Positions 1 through 8,858 of a DNA stretch of 64,000 nucleotides are shown here, in pieces. Position numbers and translations under genes: made by a program. The stretch's first letter is position 1. Every line of letters begins with the position of its first letter. The notes below the pieces were generated by a model. The model did not search any database. It was not told where the DNA came from and was given only the letters and a program-made list of their open reading frames with translations. Source of the stretch: an uncultured Dysgonomonas sp. (GTDB lineage Bacteria > Bacteroidota > Bacteroidia > Bacteroidales > Dysgonomonadaceae); assembly GCF_900079725.1 (NCBI RefSeq), contig NZ_LT599032.1, positions 1,766,209-1,830,208 on the forward strand. Reading direction: 5' to 3'.

Positions 1-869
1 GTCCACTGTATACAGCCGATGCTTCGGCTCGCGTATGGAACATCAATGGGAAAGAAGTACTTTATGTATATGCATCGCACGACATGGAACCTGCACAGGG
101 ATGTGACCGCATGGATCGCTATCATGTGTTTTCGACAGAAGATATGGTCAACTGGACAGATCATGGCGAGATCATGAATGCAGCTACTGTACGAAAACAA
201 GCCGGTTGGGGCTGTGAAGGTTTTATGTGGGCTCCCGATTGTGTATACAATCCGGCCAATGAAACGTATTACTTCTATTTCCCTCATCCTACAAATGCAG
301 CCAATTGGAATAGTACCTGGCGTATCGGTGTAGCTACCAGCAAATATCCCGATAAGGAATTCCGTGTACGGGGATATGTAGAAGGTATGTCTGCCGAAAT
401 AGATCCATGCGTATTTGTTGACGATGATGGACAACCATATATCTACAATGGCGGCGGAGGCAAAATGTATGGTGGCAAATTAAAGAAAGATGACTGGACA
501 AAGTTAGACGGAGCAATGACGCCAATGACGGGAATGAGTGATTTTCACGAAGCAGCTTGGGTGCACAAAAGAAATGGTGTCTACTATTTGTCTTATGCTG
601 ACAATAATCCGGGGGCTAATCGTTTGAGGTATGCAACAAGCAATTCACCACTGGGGCCATGGAAATATGAAGGTATTTATCTGCAACCGACTACTTGCGA
701 CACCAGTCACGGCTCTATCGTTGAGTTCAAAGGTCAATGGTACGCTTTCTATCATACCTCAGATGTTTCCGGGGAGGGAACTCTTCGTTCGGTGTGCGTA
801 GATAAATTGTATTACAATTCTGACGGGACTATACAAGAGGTGAAACAGACTCGCAGACAAAAATTATAA
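1..869 (+). CDS. GH43 family glycosidase, 5' end outside window
   Basis: The reading frame is open from base 3, so the gene starts before the window and lacks only its signal peptide and first residues. The translation begins in the GH43 blade containing YTADASARVW, whose Asp is the expected general base. It continues through a second Asp in EIDPCVFVDDDGQ and the general acid Glu in DFHEAAWVHKRNG, so the five-bladed propeller is nearly complete. GH43 enzymes hydrolyse arabinofuranosides, xylosides or related linkages with inversion. It is closely similar to the GH43 at 12945-13910, which ends the same + strand cluster, so the pair are recent paralogues. A strong terminator follows the stop codon, making this the last gene of an operon starting upstream. 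The exact specificity cannot be read from sequence alone. Confidence 0.9.
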   Translation, partial: PLYTADASARVWNINGKEVLYVYASHDMEPAQGCDRMDRYHVFSTEDMVNWTDHGEIMNAATVRKQAGWGCEGFMWAPDCVYNPANETYYFYFPHPTNAANWNSTWRIGVATSKYPDKEFRVRGYVEGMSAEIDPCVFVDDDGQPYIYNGGGGKMYGGKLKKDDWTKLDGAMTPMTGMSDFHEAAWVHKRNGVYYLSYADNNPGANRLRYATSNSPLGPWKYEGIYLQPTTCDTSHGSIVEFKGQWYAFYHTSDVSGEGTLRSVCVDKLYYNSDGTIQEVKQTRRQKL

Positions 870-871
870 TC

Positions 872-930
872 AAAAAGGCTTAATTCTCTATTCATTTTCT
901 AATAAATCGATCGAATTAAGTCTTTTTTTA
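872..930 (+). terminator. Rho-independent terminator after the partial GH43
   Basis: Arms at 872-886 and 913-927 can form a 15-bp stem with a single G-U pair around a 26-nt loop. The right arm runs into a tract of seven T. The A-rich left arm means it could also act from the other strand. Confidence 0.75.
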
Positions 931-1010
931 ATCTAAAATTAATCTATCTGTTAGTTGGTATCCTTTTTATTTGCTTTTGTAAAAAATATCAACTTAATAA
1001 ATTACTTATC

Positions 1011-3272
1011 ATGAAAATCAGTAATGTATTTTTCTTCATTTGCATCCTTATTTTATCAGCTTGTACATCTATAAATAATGATAGTGCAAATAAACAGCCG
1101 GTCGACTATGTAAATCCTTATATGGGCAACATCAGTCATCTGCTTGTACCTACCTACCCTACCATTCATCTGCCAAACAGTATGCTTAGGGTATATCCCG
1201 AACGAGCCGATTTCACAGGCGATAATGTCAAAGGCCTGCCATTGATTGTAACCAGCCATAGAGGACGTTCGGCTTTCAACTTAAGCCCATATCAGGGAGC
1301 TAAAGAAAATATAAAGCCTGTCATTGCATATAGCTACGACAGGGAAAAGCTGATGCCATACTACTACGAAGTAGACCTGGACGACCAGCAAACGCATATC
1401 CAATATGCACCTTCGCATCAATCGGCTATCTACCAGATTGACTTTTCAAAATCCGAAACACCGGCTTATCTTATATTGAATTCCAAAAACGGAGCAATAA
1501 AAGTAGAGGACAATGCTGTCAGCGGATACCAAAAACTGGAAAATAATACCAACGTATATATATATCTGGAAACAGAACAAACTCCTGTAGAATCCGGCAC
1601 ATGGAAAGACAATGCCATCGACGAAAGCCAAAGACAGGCTGAGGGAGACAATGCTTTTGTTGTACTATATTACGGAGACAAAGCACAAACAATAAACCTT
1701 CGCTATGGTATTTCGTTTATCAGCGAAGAACAAGCAAAGAACAACCTGAAAAGGGAACAAAAAGATTATAACGTAAAACAACTCGCCGATAAAGGACGCG
1801 CGATTTGGAATGAGGTTTTAGGTAAAATTAAGGTGAATGGAAACGACGATACAGAGAAATCTGTATTCTATACATCTCTGTATCGTTGTTATGAACGTCC
1901 GGTTTGCATCAGTGAAGACGGGCACTATTTCAGCGCCTTCGATGGTAAAGTACACGAAGACGGTGGCAAACCGTTCTATACCGACGACTGGATTTGGGAT
2001 ACTTATAGAGCAACCCATCCGCTACGCGTACTTACTGAGGCAAAAACAGAAATAGACGTTATCAACTCATACCTTCTCATGGCCGAGCAAATGGGTACCA
2101 ACTGGATGCCTACATTCCCTGAAATCACCGGAGACTCGCGCCGAATGAATTCAAACCATGCCGTGGCCACTGTCATAGATGGTTATATAAAAGGATTGAA
2201 AGGCTTCGACCTTGAAAAAGCATATATCGCCTGCAAAAAGGGTATAGAAGAAAAAACACTAATTCCGTGGTCAGGCGCACCTGCCGGATGGCTCGACGAA
2301 TTCTATAAAGAACATGGCTATATTCCGGCCTTGTATCCGGGAGAGAAAGAAACTGTAGAGAACGTAAATTCGTTCGAGAAGCGCCAGCCTATCGCCGTCA
2401 CTCTTGGCACGTCTTACGACCAATGGTGCCTTTCTCAAATAGCCAAGGCACTAGGCAAAACAGAAGAAGCTGACTATTACCTGAAATGTTCTTATAATTA
2501 CAGAAACGTATACAATGCTGAGACAGGATTCTTCCATCCTAAAGATAAAAACGGGAAATTCATCGAACCATTCGATTACCGCTATTCGGGAGGAATGGGT
2601 GCACGTGAGTATTATGGAGAAAATAATGGCTGGGTCTACCGTTGGGATGTACCTCACAATGTTGCCGACCTTATCAGCCTCATGGGCGGCAACGAACAAT
2701 TTATCGCTAATCTGAATCATACTTTCGTAGAACCGCTGGGTAAAGGTAAACCTGAATTTTACGGACAGCTACCCGATCATACAGGCAATGTGGGACAATT
2801 CTCGATGGCAAACGAACCGAGCCTGCATATTCCCTACCTGTACAACTATGCCGGGCAGCCGTGGAAAACGCAAAAACGCATTCACACCCTGATAAACCAA
2901 TGGTTCCGTAACGACCTTATGGGTCTGCCCGGTGACGAAGATGGCGGCGGTACTTCAGCTTTTGTAGTATTCTCTATGATGGGCTTCTATCCCGTAACCC
3001 CGGGAATGCCTGTGTATAATATAGGAAGTCCGTTTTTTGCAAATACTAAAATGACAATGAGTAATGGTAAAGTATTCGAAATAGAGGCTCTGAACTATTC
3101 TGGTGATAATAAATATATCCAGTCGGCAACATTAAACGGAAAAAACTGGGATAAAGCATGGTTCAGCCATTCTGATATAGAAAACGGAGGTAAACTTATA
3201 CTGGTTATGGGCAATAAACCAAACAGGAACTGGGGAGCAAAAGACGTTCCGCCTTCAGCCGAGAAATTATGA
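1011..3272 (+). CDS. GH92 family lipoprotein, alpha-mannosidase-like
   Basis: This 753-residue protein starts with a lipoprotein signal (cysteine near residue 18, ILSACTS). It carries GH92 hallmarks: the N-terminal VDYVNPYMG segment, WIWDTYRATHPL in the middle, and the catalytic-centre segments NEPSLHIPYLYN (Glu 602) and LPGDEDGGG (Asp 642, Glu 643, Asp 644). GH92 enzymes are calcium-dependent inverting exo-alpha-mannosidases. Length matches the family, but the N-terminal part is divergent from canonical forms, so the sugar removed may not be mannose. It follows a terminator and is the first gene of a run of closely spaced + strand genes (GH43-CBM, beta-helix, GH31). Its presence among xylosidase and arabinosidase-type genes is unusual and suggests a complex branched substrate or a family member of altered specificity. 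Confidence 0.85.
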   Translation: MKISNVFFFICILILSACTSINNDSANKQPVDYVNPYMGNISHLLVPTYPTIHLPNSMLRVYPERADFTGDNVKGLPLIVTSHRGRSAFNLSPYQGAKENIKPVIAYSYDREKLMPYYYEVDLDDQQTHIQYAPSHQSAIYQIDFSKSETPAYLILNSKNGAIKVEDNAVSGYQKLENNTNVYIYLETEQTPVESGTWKDNAIDESQRQAEGDNAFVVLYYGDKAQTINLRYGISFISEEQAKNNLKREQKDYNVKQLADKGRAIWNEVLGKIKVNGNDDTEKSVFYTSLYRCYERPVCISEDGHYFSAFDGKVHEDGGKPFYTDDWIWDTYRATHPLRVLTEAKTEIDVINSYLLMAEQMGTNWMPTFPEITGDSRRMNSNHAVATVIDGYIKGLKGFDLEKAYIACKKGIEEKTLIPWSGAPAGWLDEFYKEHGYIPALYPGEKETVENVNSFEKRQPIAVTLGTSYDQWCLSQIAKALGKTEEADYYLKCSYNYRNVYNAETGFFHPKDKNGKFIEPFDYRYSGGMGAREYYGENNGWVYRWDVPHNVADLISLMGGNEQFIANLNHTFVEPLGKGKPEFYGQLPDHTGNVGQFSMANEPSLHIPYLYNYAGQPWKTQKRIHTLINQWFRNDLMGLPGDEDGGGTSAFVVFSMMGFYPVTPGMPVYNIGSPFFANTKMTMSNGKVFEIEALNYSGDNKYIQSATLNGKNWDKAWFSHSDIENGGKLILVMGNKPNRNWGAKDVPPSAEKL

Positions 3273-3287
3273 TTAAACTATAAAAGC

Positions 3288-5030
3288 ATGTATAAAATAC
3301 ATCCGTATATATTATTTTTTTTAGGTTTATTTATTCTCTACAGTCCTTTTTCTAAAAGTCAGACTAACGGCAAGAACAGGCAGATTATAGCGAACCCTCT
3401 CAGTCTGAATTATCGATTCCAGTTCGATGATCCAGCACGGAGGGAAGCTGCCGATCCTGTGATAGAATACTTTAAGGGAAAGTACTACTTATTTGCATCT
3501 AAGTCGGGGGGATACTGGAGTTCCCCTGACTTGAGCGAATGGACTTACATTCCGTGTAAATCCATCAAAACTATTGAGGGCTACGCGCCTACCATTCTTG
3601 TACACAATGATGCGCTGTATTATCTGGGGTCAGGTGCACCTACAGTATTCAGGACAACCAATCCCGATGAAGACAACTGGGTAGATGCAGGCAGCCGGTT
3701 CAGTCATGGAATGACCGATCCTGCTTTTTACAAGGACGATGACGGAAAGGTTTATCTTTACTGGGGATGCTCCGATGTAGATCCTATAATGGGTGTCCGG
3801 GTTGACCCTGACAATGGATTTAAAGAAATAGGCGAAGCCGTTGTACTTATCAGGCATAACGGAGATAAATACGGATGGGAAGTACCGGGAGTAAATAATG
3901 AAGAAACCCGCACCGGATGGAACGAAGGCCCTTGTATCATCAAATACAAAGGTAAATACTATCTGCAATATGCTGCACCGGGGACTCAATACCGCATTTA
4001 TGGCGATGGGTTATACATATCCGATAATCCTCTGGGTCCGTACACTTATGTAGAAAGCAGCCCGTTCTCCTTCAAACCCGGAGGATTTATCGGCGGTGCA
4101 GGACACGGACATACATTCAGGGACAAATACGGAAATTACTGGCATGTAGCTACCATGACTATCTCAGTAAGACATATGTTTGAACGAAGAATAGGATTAT
4201 TCCCCGCTTATATGTCATCTGATGATGAGTTGCATTCGCATACTGTGCTCTCCGACTACCCTTTCTACATTCCCGACAAAAAAATAGATCTGGAGAAAAA
4301 CGACTGCTCTCTGTCATGGAATATATTATCCTACGGTAAAACAATTACAGCATCTTCTTCCCTGACAGGATACGAGCCGGCAAAAGCCAATGATGAGAAA
4401 GTAGAAACATGGTGGGCTGCCGCTTCGGGCAAACCGGGCGAATGGTTACAAACCGATTTGGGAAAACCAATGACCGTAAATGCAATTCAGATAAACTTTG
4501 CAGATCATAACTTCACGATGAAAGCTCCCGAAATATACCCCTATCAGTACATTATAGAGTGTTCAACCGACGGCGCCGACTGGGAAACAATCGTTGACAA
4601 AACTTCCAACAATAAGGATATGGCACATGAACTTATTGTCCTCGATAGCCCACAGGATACAAGATATATCCGTATAAAAAACACAAAAGATGTACCCGGC
4701 AATTTCTCATTATACGATCTCAGGATATTCGGAGACGGACAGGGAAAGCTACCGGAGAAGATTCCCGATATCTGCATTGAAAGAGATGCCGGAGATAGGA
4801 GAATAATAAGGCTAAGTTGGGATAAAACCTCTGGTACAAACGGTTACATCCTTCGATGGGGTGTAAAAAAGGGCCAGTTAAAAAATGCGGCAATGATATA
4901 TTCCGATAATTTCTTTGAGGGACGTTTCTTCAACCGCGATTCGGAGTATTATTTCTCCATAGACTCATTTAATGAGAATGGTATTAATAAAGGAAGGAAG
5001 ATATATAATACAAAAAATAAAGTTCTATAA
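3288..5030 (+). CDS. GH43-type glycosidase with discoidin and Fn3 domains
   Basis: The 580-residue protein has a signal peptide at about residues 1-25. A GH43-like propeller follows (about 45-330), with AADPVIEYFKGKYY near the start, GMTDPAFYKDDDGKVY, and NEGPCIIKYKGKYY as the probable acid segment. Residues about 345-485 resemble an F5/8 type C (CBM32-like) domain: ITASSSLTGYEPAKANDEK, WWAA and WLQTDLGKPM are typical. The last about 90 residues look like a fibronectin type III module. It is a secreted or periplasmic glycosidase with an attached binding module. It lies 15 bases after the GH92 gene and 12 before the beta-helix gene, so the three are co-transcribed. Substrate is unknown; an arabinosidase or xylosidase activity is only the family expectation. 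Confidence 0.83.
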   Translation: MYKIHPYILFFLGLFILYSPFSKSQTNGKNRQIIANPLSLNYRFQFDDPARREAADPVIEYFKGKYYLFASKSGGYWSSPDLSEWTYIPCKSIKTIEGYAPTILVHNDALYYLGSGAPTVFRTTNPDEDNWVDAGSRFSHGMTDPAFYKDDDGKVYLYWGCSDVDPIMGVRVDPDNGFKEIGEAVVLIRHNGDKYGWEVPGVNNEETRTGWNEGPCIIKYKGKYYLQYAAPGTQYRIYGDGLYISDNPLGPYTYVESSPFSFKPGGFIGGAGHGHTFRDKYGNYWHVATMTISVRHMFERRIGLFPAYMSSDDELHSHTVLSDYPFYIPDKKIDLEKNDCSLSWNILSYGKTITASSSLTGYEPAKANDEKVETWWAAASGKPGEWLQTDLGKPMTVNAIQINFADHNFTMKAPEIYPYQYIIECSTDGADWETIVDKTSNNKDMAHELIVLDSPQDTRYIRIKNTKDVPGNFSLYDLRIFGDGQGKLPEKIPDICIERDAGDRRIIRLSWDKTSGTNGYILRWGVKKGQLKNAAMIYSDNFFEGRFFNRDSEYYFSIDSFNENGINKGRKIYNTKNKVL

Positions 5031-5042
5031 ATTCTATTTGTT

Positions 5043-6365
5043 ATGAAAAAAATAATATTTACACTACTCTTCATCCTTGGTATAACAAGCATGTCGGCAC
5101 AAGGATTAAGTAAAAAGCAACAGGATGCGGATATCAAACCCTATCCTGAGTCTGTTGACGTTGTATCTGCTAAGGATTTCGGAGCAAAAGCGGATGGAGT
5201 CACAGATGACACGGACGCTATCCAAAAAGCGATGAACTCTTTCGGTAAAAGAGGTGGGACAGTTTATTTGCCGAATGGCACATATCTGATCGCCGGATCG
5301 CTGAATATTCCGCAAGCCGTTACCTTAAAGGGTTCGATAGAATCGGTACCATCGCATAATGGTATCCGCAACGCCGGACTACCCAAACCGGGCGATGACG
5401 GCACCACACTACTCATCACAGGAAATAAAGGGAAAGACCTCGACGGTATTCCTGCTATAACAATCAATACAAACAGTACGCTTCGCGGGATAGTCATGTA
5501 CTGGCCGTCGCAAGACCCGGACAAAATACCTGATGCTTATCCGTGGGGAGTAGCCATGAAAGGTAAAAATCCGGCTCTTCTCGATGTGGAAATGCTCAAT
5601 CCTTATAATGCTATCGACGCATCGCATAACGAACGTGCCCTTATCCGCAATATCAGCGGGCAGCCGCTCCGCAGAGGCATATATGTAGATGCCATCTATG
5701 ACATAGGCCGTATTGAAAATGTACACTGGAATCCATGGTGGAGCATGAAACCGACTCTTTACAACTGGCAAAGGGAGCATGGTGAAGCCTTCATTTTCGA
5801 GCGCACCGACTGGCATTATGTGATAAATACTTTCTGTTTCGGATACAATGTAGGATATAAATTCGGGGCTAGCCAGGGCAGTACAGGTTCATGTAACGGG
5901 AACTTCCTGGGAATAGGAGCCGATGCCTGCCACACATCGGTAAAAGTAGAACAAAGCGCTGCTTACGGAATACTTATCACCAACGGAGAATTTGTTGCCC
6001 TGAATGGCGATGACCCTACAATGGTGGAAGTAACCAATGCGAACCATGGCAATGTACGTTTTGTAAACAGTGCGTTCTGGGGCCCTTGTAATCAGATTGC
6101 CAAAATTAACGGTGAAGGAACTGTCGGTTTCTCAGATTGTATTTTCGTACAATGGGACAGAAACAAGGAAAACAGAAGTGCAATACAGGTAAACGGTGGC
6201 TCTATCGTAGTACGTGGATGCGACTTTATGCACGATAGTCCGCAGATTACTATCAGTAAAGACGTACAGCGCGCCATTGTCAGCGAAAATACCATTAAGG
6301 GGAAAGTCCGCATAAACAATAATGCAAAGAATACCTATATAGTTGGAAATCTAGGAACAGAATAA
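5043..6365 (+). CDS. Secreted pectate-lyase-fold beta-helix protein
   Basis: The 440-residue protein has a signal peptide ending near SMSAQG. Its first module, AKDFGAKADGVTDDTDAIQ followed by GGTVYLPNGTYLIAG, is the standard entry to the right-handed parallel beta-helix of the Pectate_lyase_3 type (also seen in GH28/GH55-like and phage tailspike enzymes). Repeated short Val/Ile/Asn strands continue to the C terminus, as in SAIQVNGGSIVVRGCDF. Members cleave or bind polysaccharides, but the fold does not fix the activity; lyase and hydrolase functions are both possible. It sits in a tight operon between the GH43-CBM32 gene and GH31 gene (9-base gap). An endo-acting role that feeds the neighbouring exo-glycosidases is inference. 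Confidence 0.75.
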   Translation: MKKIIFTLLFILGITSMSAQGLSKKQQDADIKPYPESVDVVSAKDFGAKADGVTDDTDAIQKAMNSFGKRGGTVYLPNGTYLIAGSLNIPQAVTLKGSIESVPSHNGIRNAGLPKPGDDGTTLLITGNKGKDLDGIPAITINTNSTLRGIVMYWPSQDPDKIPDAYPWGVAMKGKNPALLDVEMLNPYNAIDASHNERALIRNISGQPLRRGIYVDAIYDIGRIENVHWNPWWSMKPTLYNWQREHGEAFIFERTDWHYVINTFCFGYNVGYKFGASQGSTGSCNGNFLGIGADACHTSVKVEQSAAYGILITNGEFVALNGDDPTMVEVTNANHGNVRFVNSAFWGPCNQIAKINGEGTVGFSDCIFVQWDRNKENRSAIQVNGGSIVVRGCDFMHDSPQITISKDVQRAIVSENTIKGKVRINNNAKNTYIVGNLGTE

Positions 6366-6374
6366 CAACAGAAC

Positions 6375-8744
6375 ATGAAGAAATTTATAATAATTCTTAT
6401 GTTGGTGGCTTTGTGTACGCGATTGAGCGCACAAAGCTATCAGCAAACATCTCAAGGCGTAAAAGCTGAAGTCGGCCAGACTACGATTGAGTTACAATTC
6501 TATAGTCCTGAGATCGTCAGGATTTTGAAATATCCTAAAACCGAAAAGATTAATAAAAAAAGTCTTTCAGTGGTAAAGATACCGGAAAAGACAGATTTTA
6601 AAATAAACAGGTTTAACAATGTAATTACCCTTTCATCTTCTGAAGTAATGGTCACCCTCAACCTGACAACAGGGGATGTACAATTCAACGGGTTGAATAC
6701 CCGTCCGTTCATCGCTGAAAAGAGTTCTTCTTCTCGCTTTACGGAGAAACAATACAAAAGCGGAAAAACCTATGAGATTCAACAAACCTTCCTGCTGGAC
6801 AAGCAGGAGGCCGTATACGGACTGGGACAACACCAACAAGGGTATATGAATCAGCGGGGGAAAAGTGTGCGCCTGCGTCAGATGAATACGGAGATTGCTG
6901 TTCCTATTATCCATTCGGTAAAAGGATATGCTGTATTCTGGGATAATTATTCAGAAACCGAATATAAAGACTCCTTCGATGGGATGTCATTTACATCGGT
7001 CTCAGGCAAGTGTATCGATTATTATTTTATATATGGGAAAGATGCGGATGGCACTATCGCCGGGATACGCGACCTTACAGGACAAGCACCTATGTTTCCG
7101 CTTTGGACGTATGGATTCTGGCAAAGCCGCGAACGTTACACCTCTCAGGATGAACTGGTAGGCATTGTCAGGAAATACCGTGAACTTGGAGTTCCTCTAG
7201 ACGGCATCATACAGGACTGGCAATACTGGAGTACCGATAATACGTATTGGAACGCTGTCGAATTCGGAAATCCGGCCTTCCCAAATCCAAAACAGATGGT
7301 GGAGGATATACATGGTCTGAATGCACATGTGGCTATATCGGTATGGCCGTCTTTCGGTCCGAATACCAATATCCACAAAGATTTAAAGAAGAGGAAACTA
7401 TTATTGAACTTCGATACTTACCCTCACAAGAATGGGGTAAGAGTTTATGATGCATTCAACCCCGAAGCCCGGAAAATATACTGGGATTATATGAACAAGA
7501 ATCTCTTTTCGTTAGGCATGGACGCGTGGTGGCTCGATGCGACAGAGCCGGAAGATAATATTAACGAGAAAACTCTCGACGGAACTACTTATCTGGGAGC
7601 TTACAGAAATCTATCCAATGCCTTCCCGATTATTTCTGTCGGAGGCGTTTACGATAATCAGCGAAAAGTAACGTCGGATAAGCGTGTATATATTTTCACC
7701 CGCTCGGCTTTCGCCGGACAGCAACGTTACGGCGCAAATTCCTGGTCGGGAGATATCGATTCCAGATGGAGTACCCTGCGTAAACAGATTCCGGCCGGAT
7801 TAAATTTTTCTCTTTGTGGCATTCCATACTGGAACACCGATATAGGCGGTTTCTGGGCAGGCAGGGCATATCCCGAAGGAATTAAAGATATCGCTTTTCA
7901 CGAACTGTATGTACGCTGGCTGCAATTCGGGACATTTACGCCGATGATGCGTTCGCATGGGACAAATACTCCGAGGGAAATCTATCAGTTCGGGAAAAAA
8001 GGGGACTGGGCCTTTGATGTACAGGAAAAATATATCAATATGCGTTATAGCCTGATGCCATATATGTATTCGATAGGACATGACATTACGAATAATTCCG
8101 GTTCGATGATGCGTGCTTTGATGATGGATTTTGCAAAGGACCCGAAGGTATATGACATCGATAACCAGTTTATGTTCGGGAAATCTATCCTTGTAACGCC
8201 TGTAACCGACTCCATGTATGTAAACCGTACACGAGACGGCAGGGCGGTCGCCGACTTCAGCGCGGCAAAAACACAAAAAGTATATCTGCCGAAAGGTGCC
8301 GACTGGTATGACTTCTGGACAGGAGAGAAGATCAAAGGAGGACAGGAGATAAGCAAAGCCGCTCCTATCGACATTATTCCTCTATACATCAAAGCAGGTT
8401 CGATACTTCCATGGGGACCTAAAGTGCAATATGCAGAGGAAAAGAAATGGGATGATCTCAATATTTTCATTTATCCGGGTGCTGATACCGAATTTGTGTT
8501 ATACGAGGACGAAAACAATAATTACAATTATGAGAAAGGCATTTATTCCACAATCAGAATGAAGTGGGATGATACAAACCAGACTCTTACCATAGGTGCA
8601 CGACAAGGCGAATTTCCGGGTATGTTATCTAAACGGACTTTTAGAATTATACTTTTGCCAACCGGAAAAAGTATTGAATCTTCATCAGACAAAGCTGACC
8701 ACCTTATTGTATTTGATGGAAAAGAAATCAACGTTAAAATGTAG
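6375..8744 (+). CDS. GH31 family alpha-xylosidase-like enzyme
   Basis: The 789-residue protein has a signal peptide ending near TRLSAQS. Order: N-terminal beta-sandwich, (beta/alpha)8 barrel, C-terminal sandwiches. The nucleophile segment MDAWWLDATEPE (Asp 388) is the form found in Bacteroidetes alpha-xylosidases, and the acid/base segment SWSGDIDSRW (Asp 460) is present. GH31 alpha-xylosidases remove alpha-1,6-xylosyl units from xyloglucan oligosaccharides; alpha-glucosidase or other GH31 activities are alternatives. Unlike the well studied Bacteroides ovatus xyloglucan enzyme, as I recall it, no PA14 insert is visible. It is 9 bases after the beta-helix gene and followed by a 114-base gap before the GH3 gene. 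Confidence 0.87.
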   Translation: MKKFIIILMLVALCTRLSAQSYQQTSQGVKAEVGQTTIELQFYSPEIVRILKYPKTEKINKKSLSVVKIPEKTDFKINRFNNVITLSSSEVMVTLNLTTGDVQFNGLNTRPFIAEKSSSSRFTEKQYKSGKTYEIQQTFLLDKQEAVYGLGQHQQGYMNQRGKSVRLRQMNTEIAVPIIHSVKGYAVFWDNYSETEYKDSFDGMSFTSVSGKCIDYYFIYGKDADGTIAGIRDLTGQAPMFPLWTYGFWQSRERYTSQDELVGIVRKYRELGVPLDGIIQDWQYWSTDNTYWNAVEFGNPAFPNPKQMVEDIHGLNAHVAISVWPSFGPNTNIHKDLKKRKLLLNFDTYPHKNGVRVYDAFNPEARKIYWDYMNKNLFSLGMDAWWLDATEPEDNINEKTLDGTTYLGAYRNLSNAFPIISVGGVYDNQRKVTSDKRVYIFTRSAFAGQQRYGANSWSGDIDSRWSTLRKQIPAGLNFSLCGIPYWNTDIGGFWAGRAYPEGIKDIAFHELYVRWLQFGTFTPMMRSHGTNTPREIYQFGKKGDWAFDVQEKYINMRYSLMPYMYSIGHDITNNSGSMMRALMMDFAKDPKVYDIDNQFMFGKSILVTPVTDSMYVNRTRDGRAVADFSAAKTQKVYLPKGADWYDFWTGEKIKGGQEISKAAPIDIIPLYIKAGSILPWGPKVQYAEEKKWDDLNIFIYPGADTEFVLYEDENNNYNYEKGIYSTIRMKWDDTNQTLTIGARQGEFPGMLSKRTFRIILLPTGKSIESSSDKADHLIVFDGKEINVKM

Positions 8745-8858
8745 TATTAATGCGTAATTAAGCGTGTCTTAATGTTCCTGTTAAGGTTATTTTAATGGAG
8801 TAGAAATATTTTTGATTTAAGAAAAACCGACTAAATATCCTTAATTAAAATTATATCC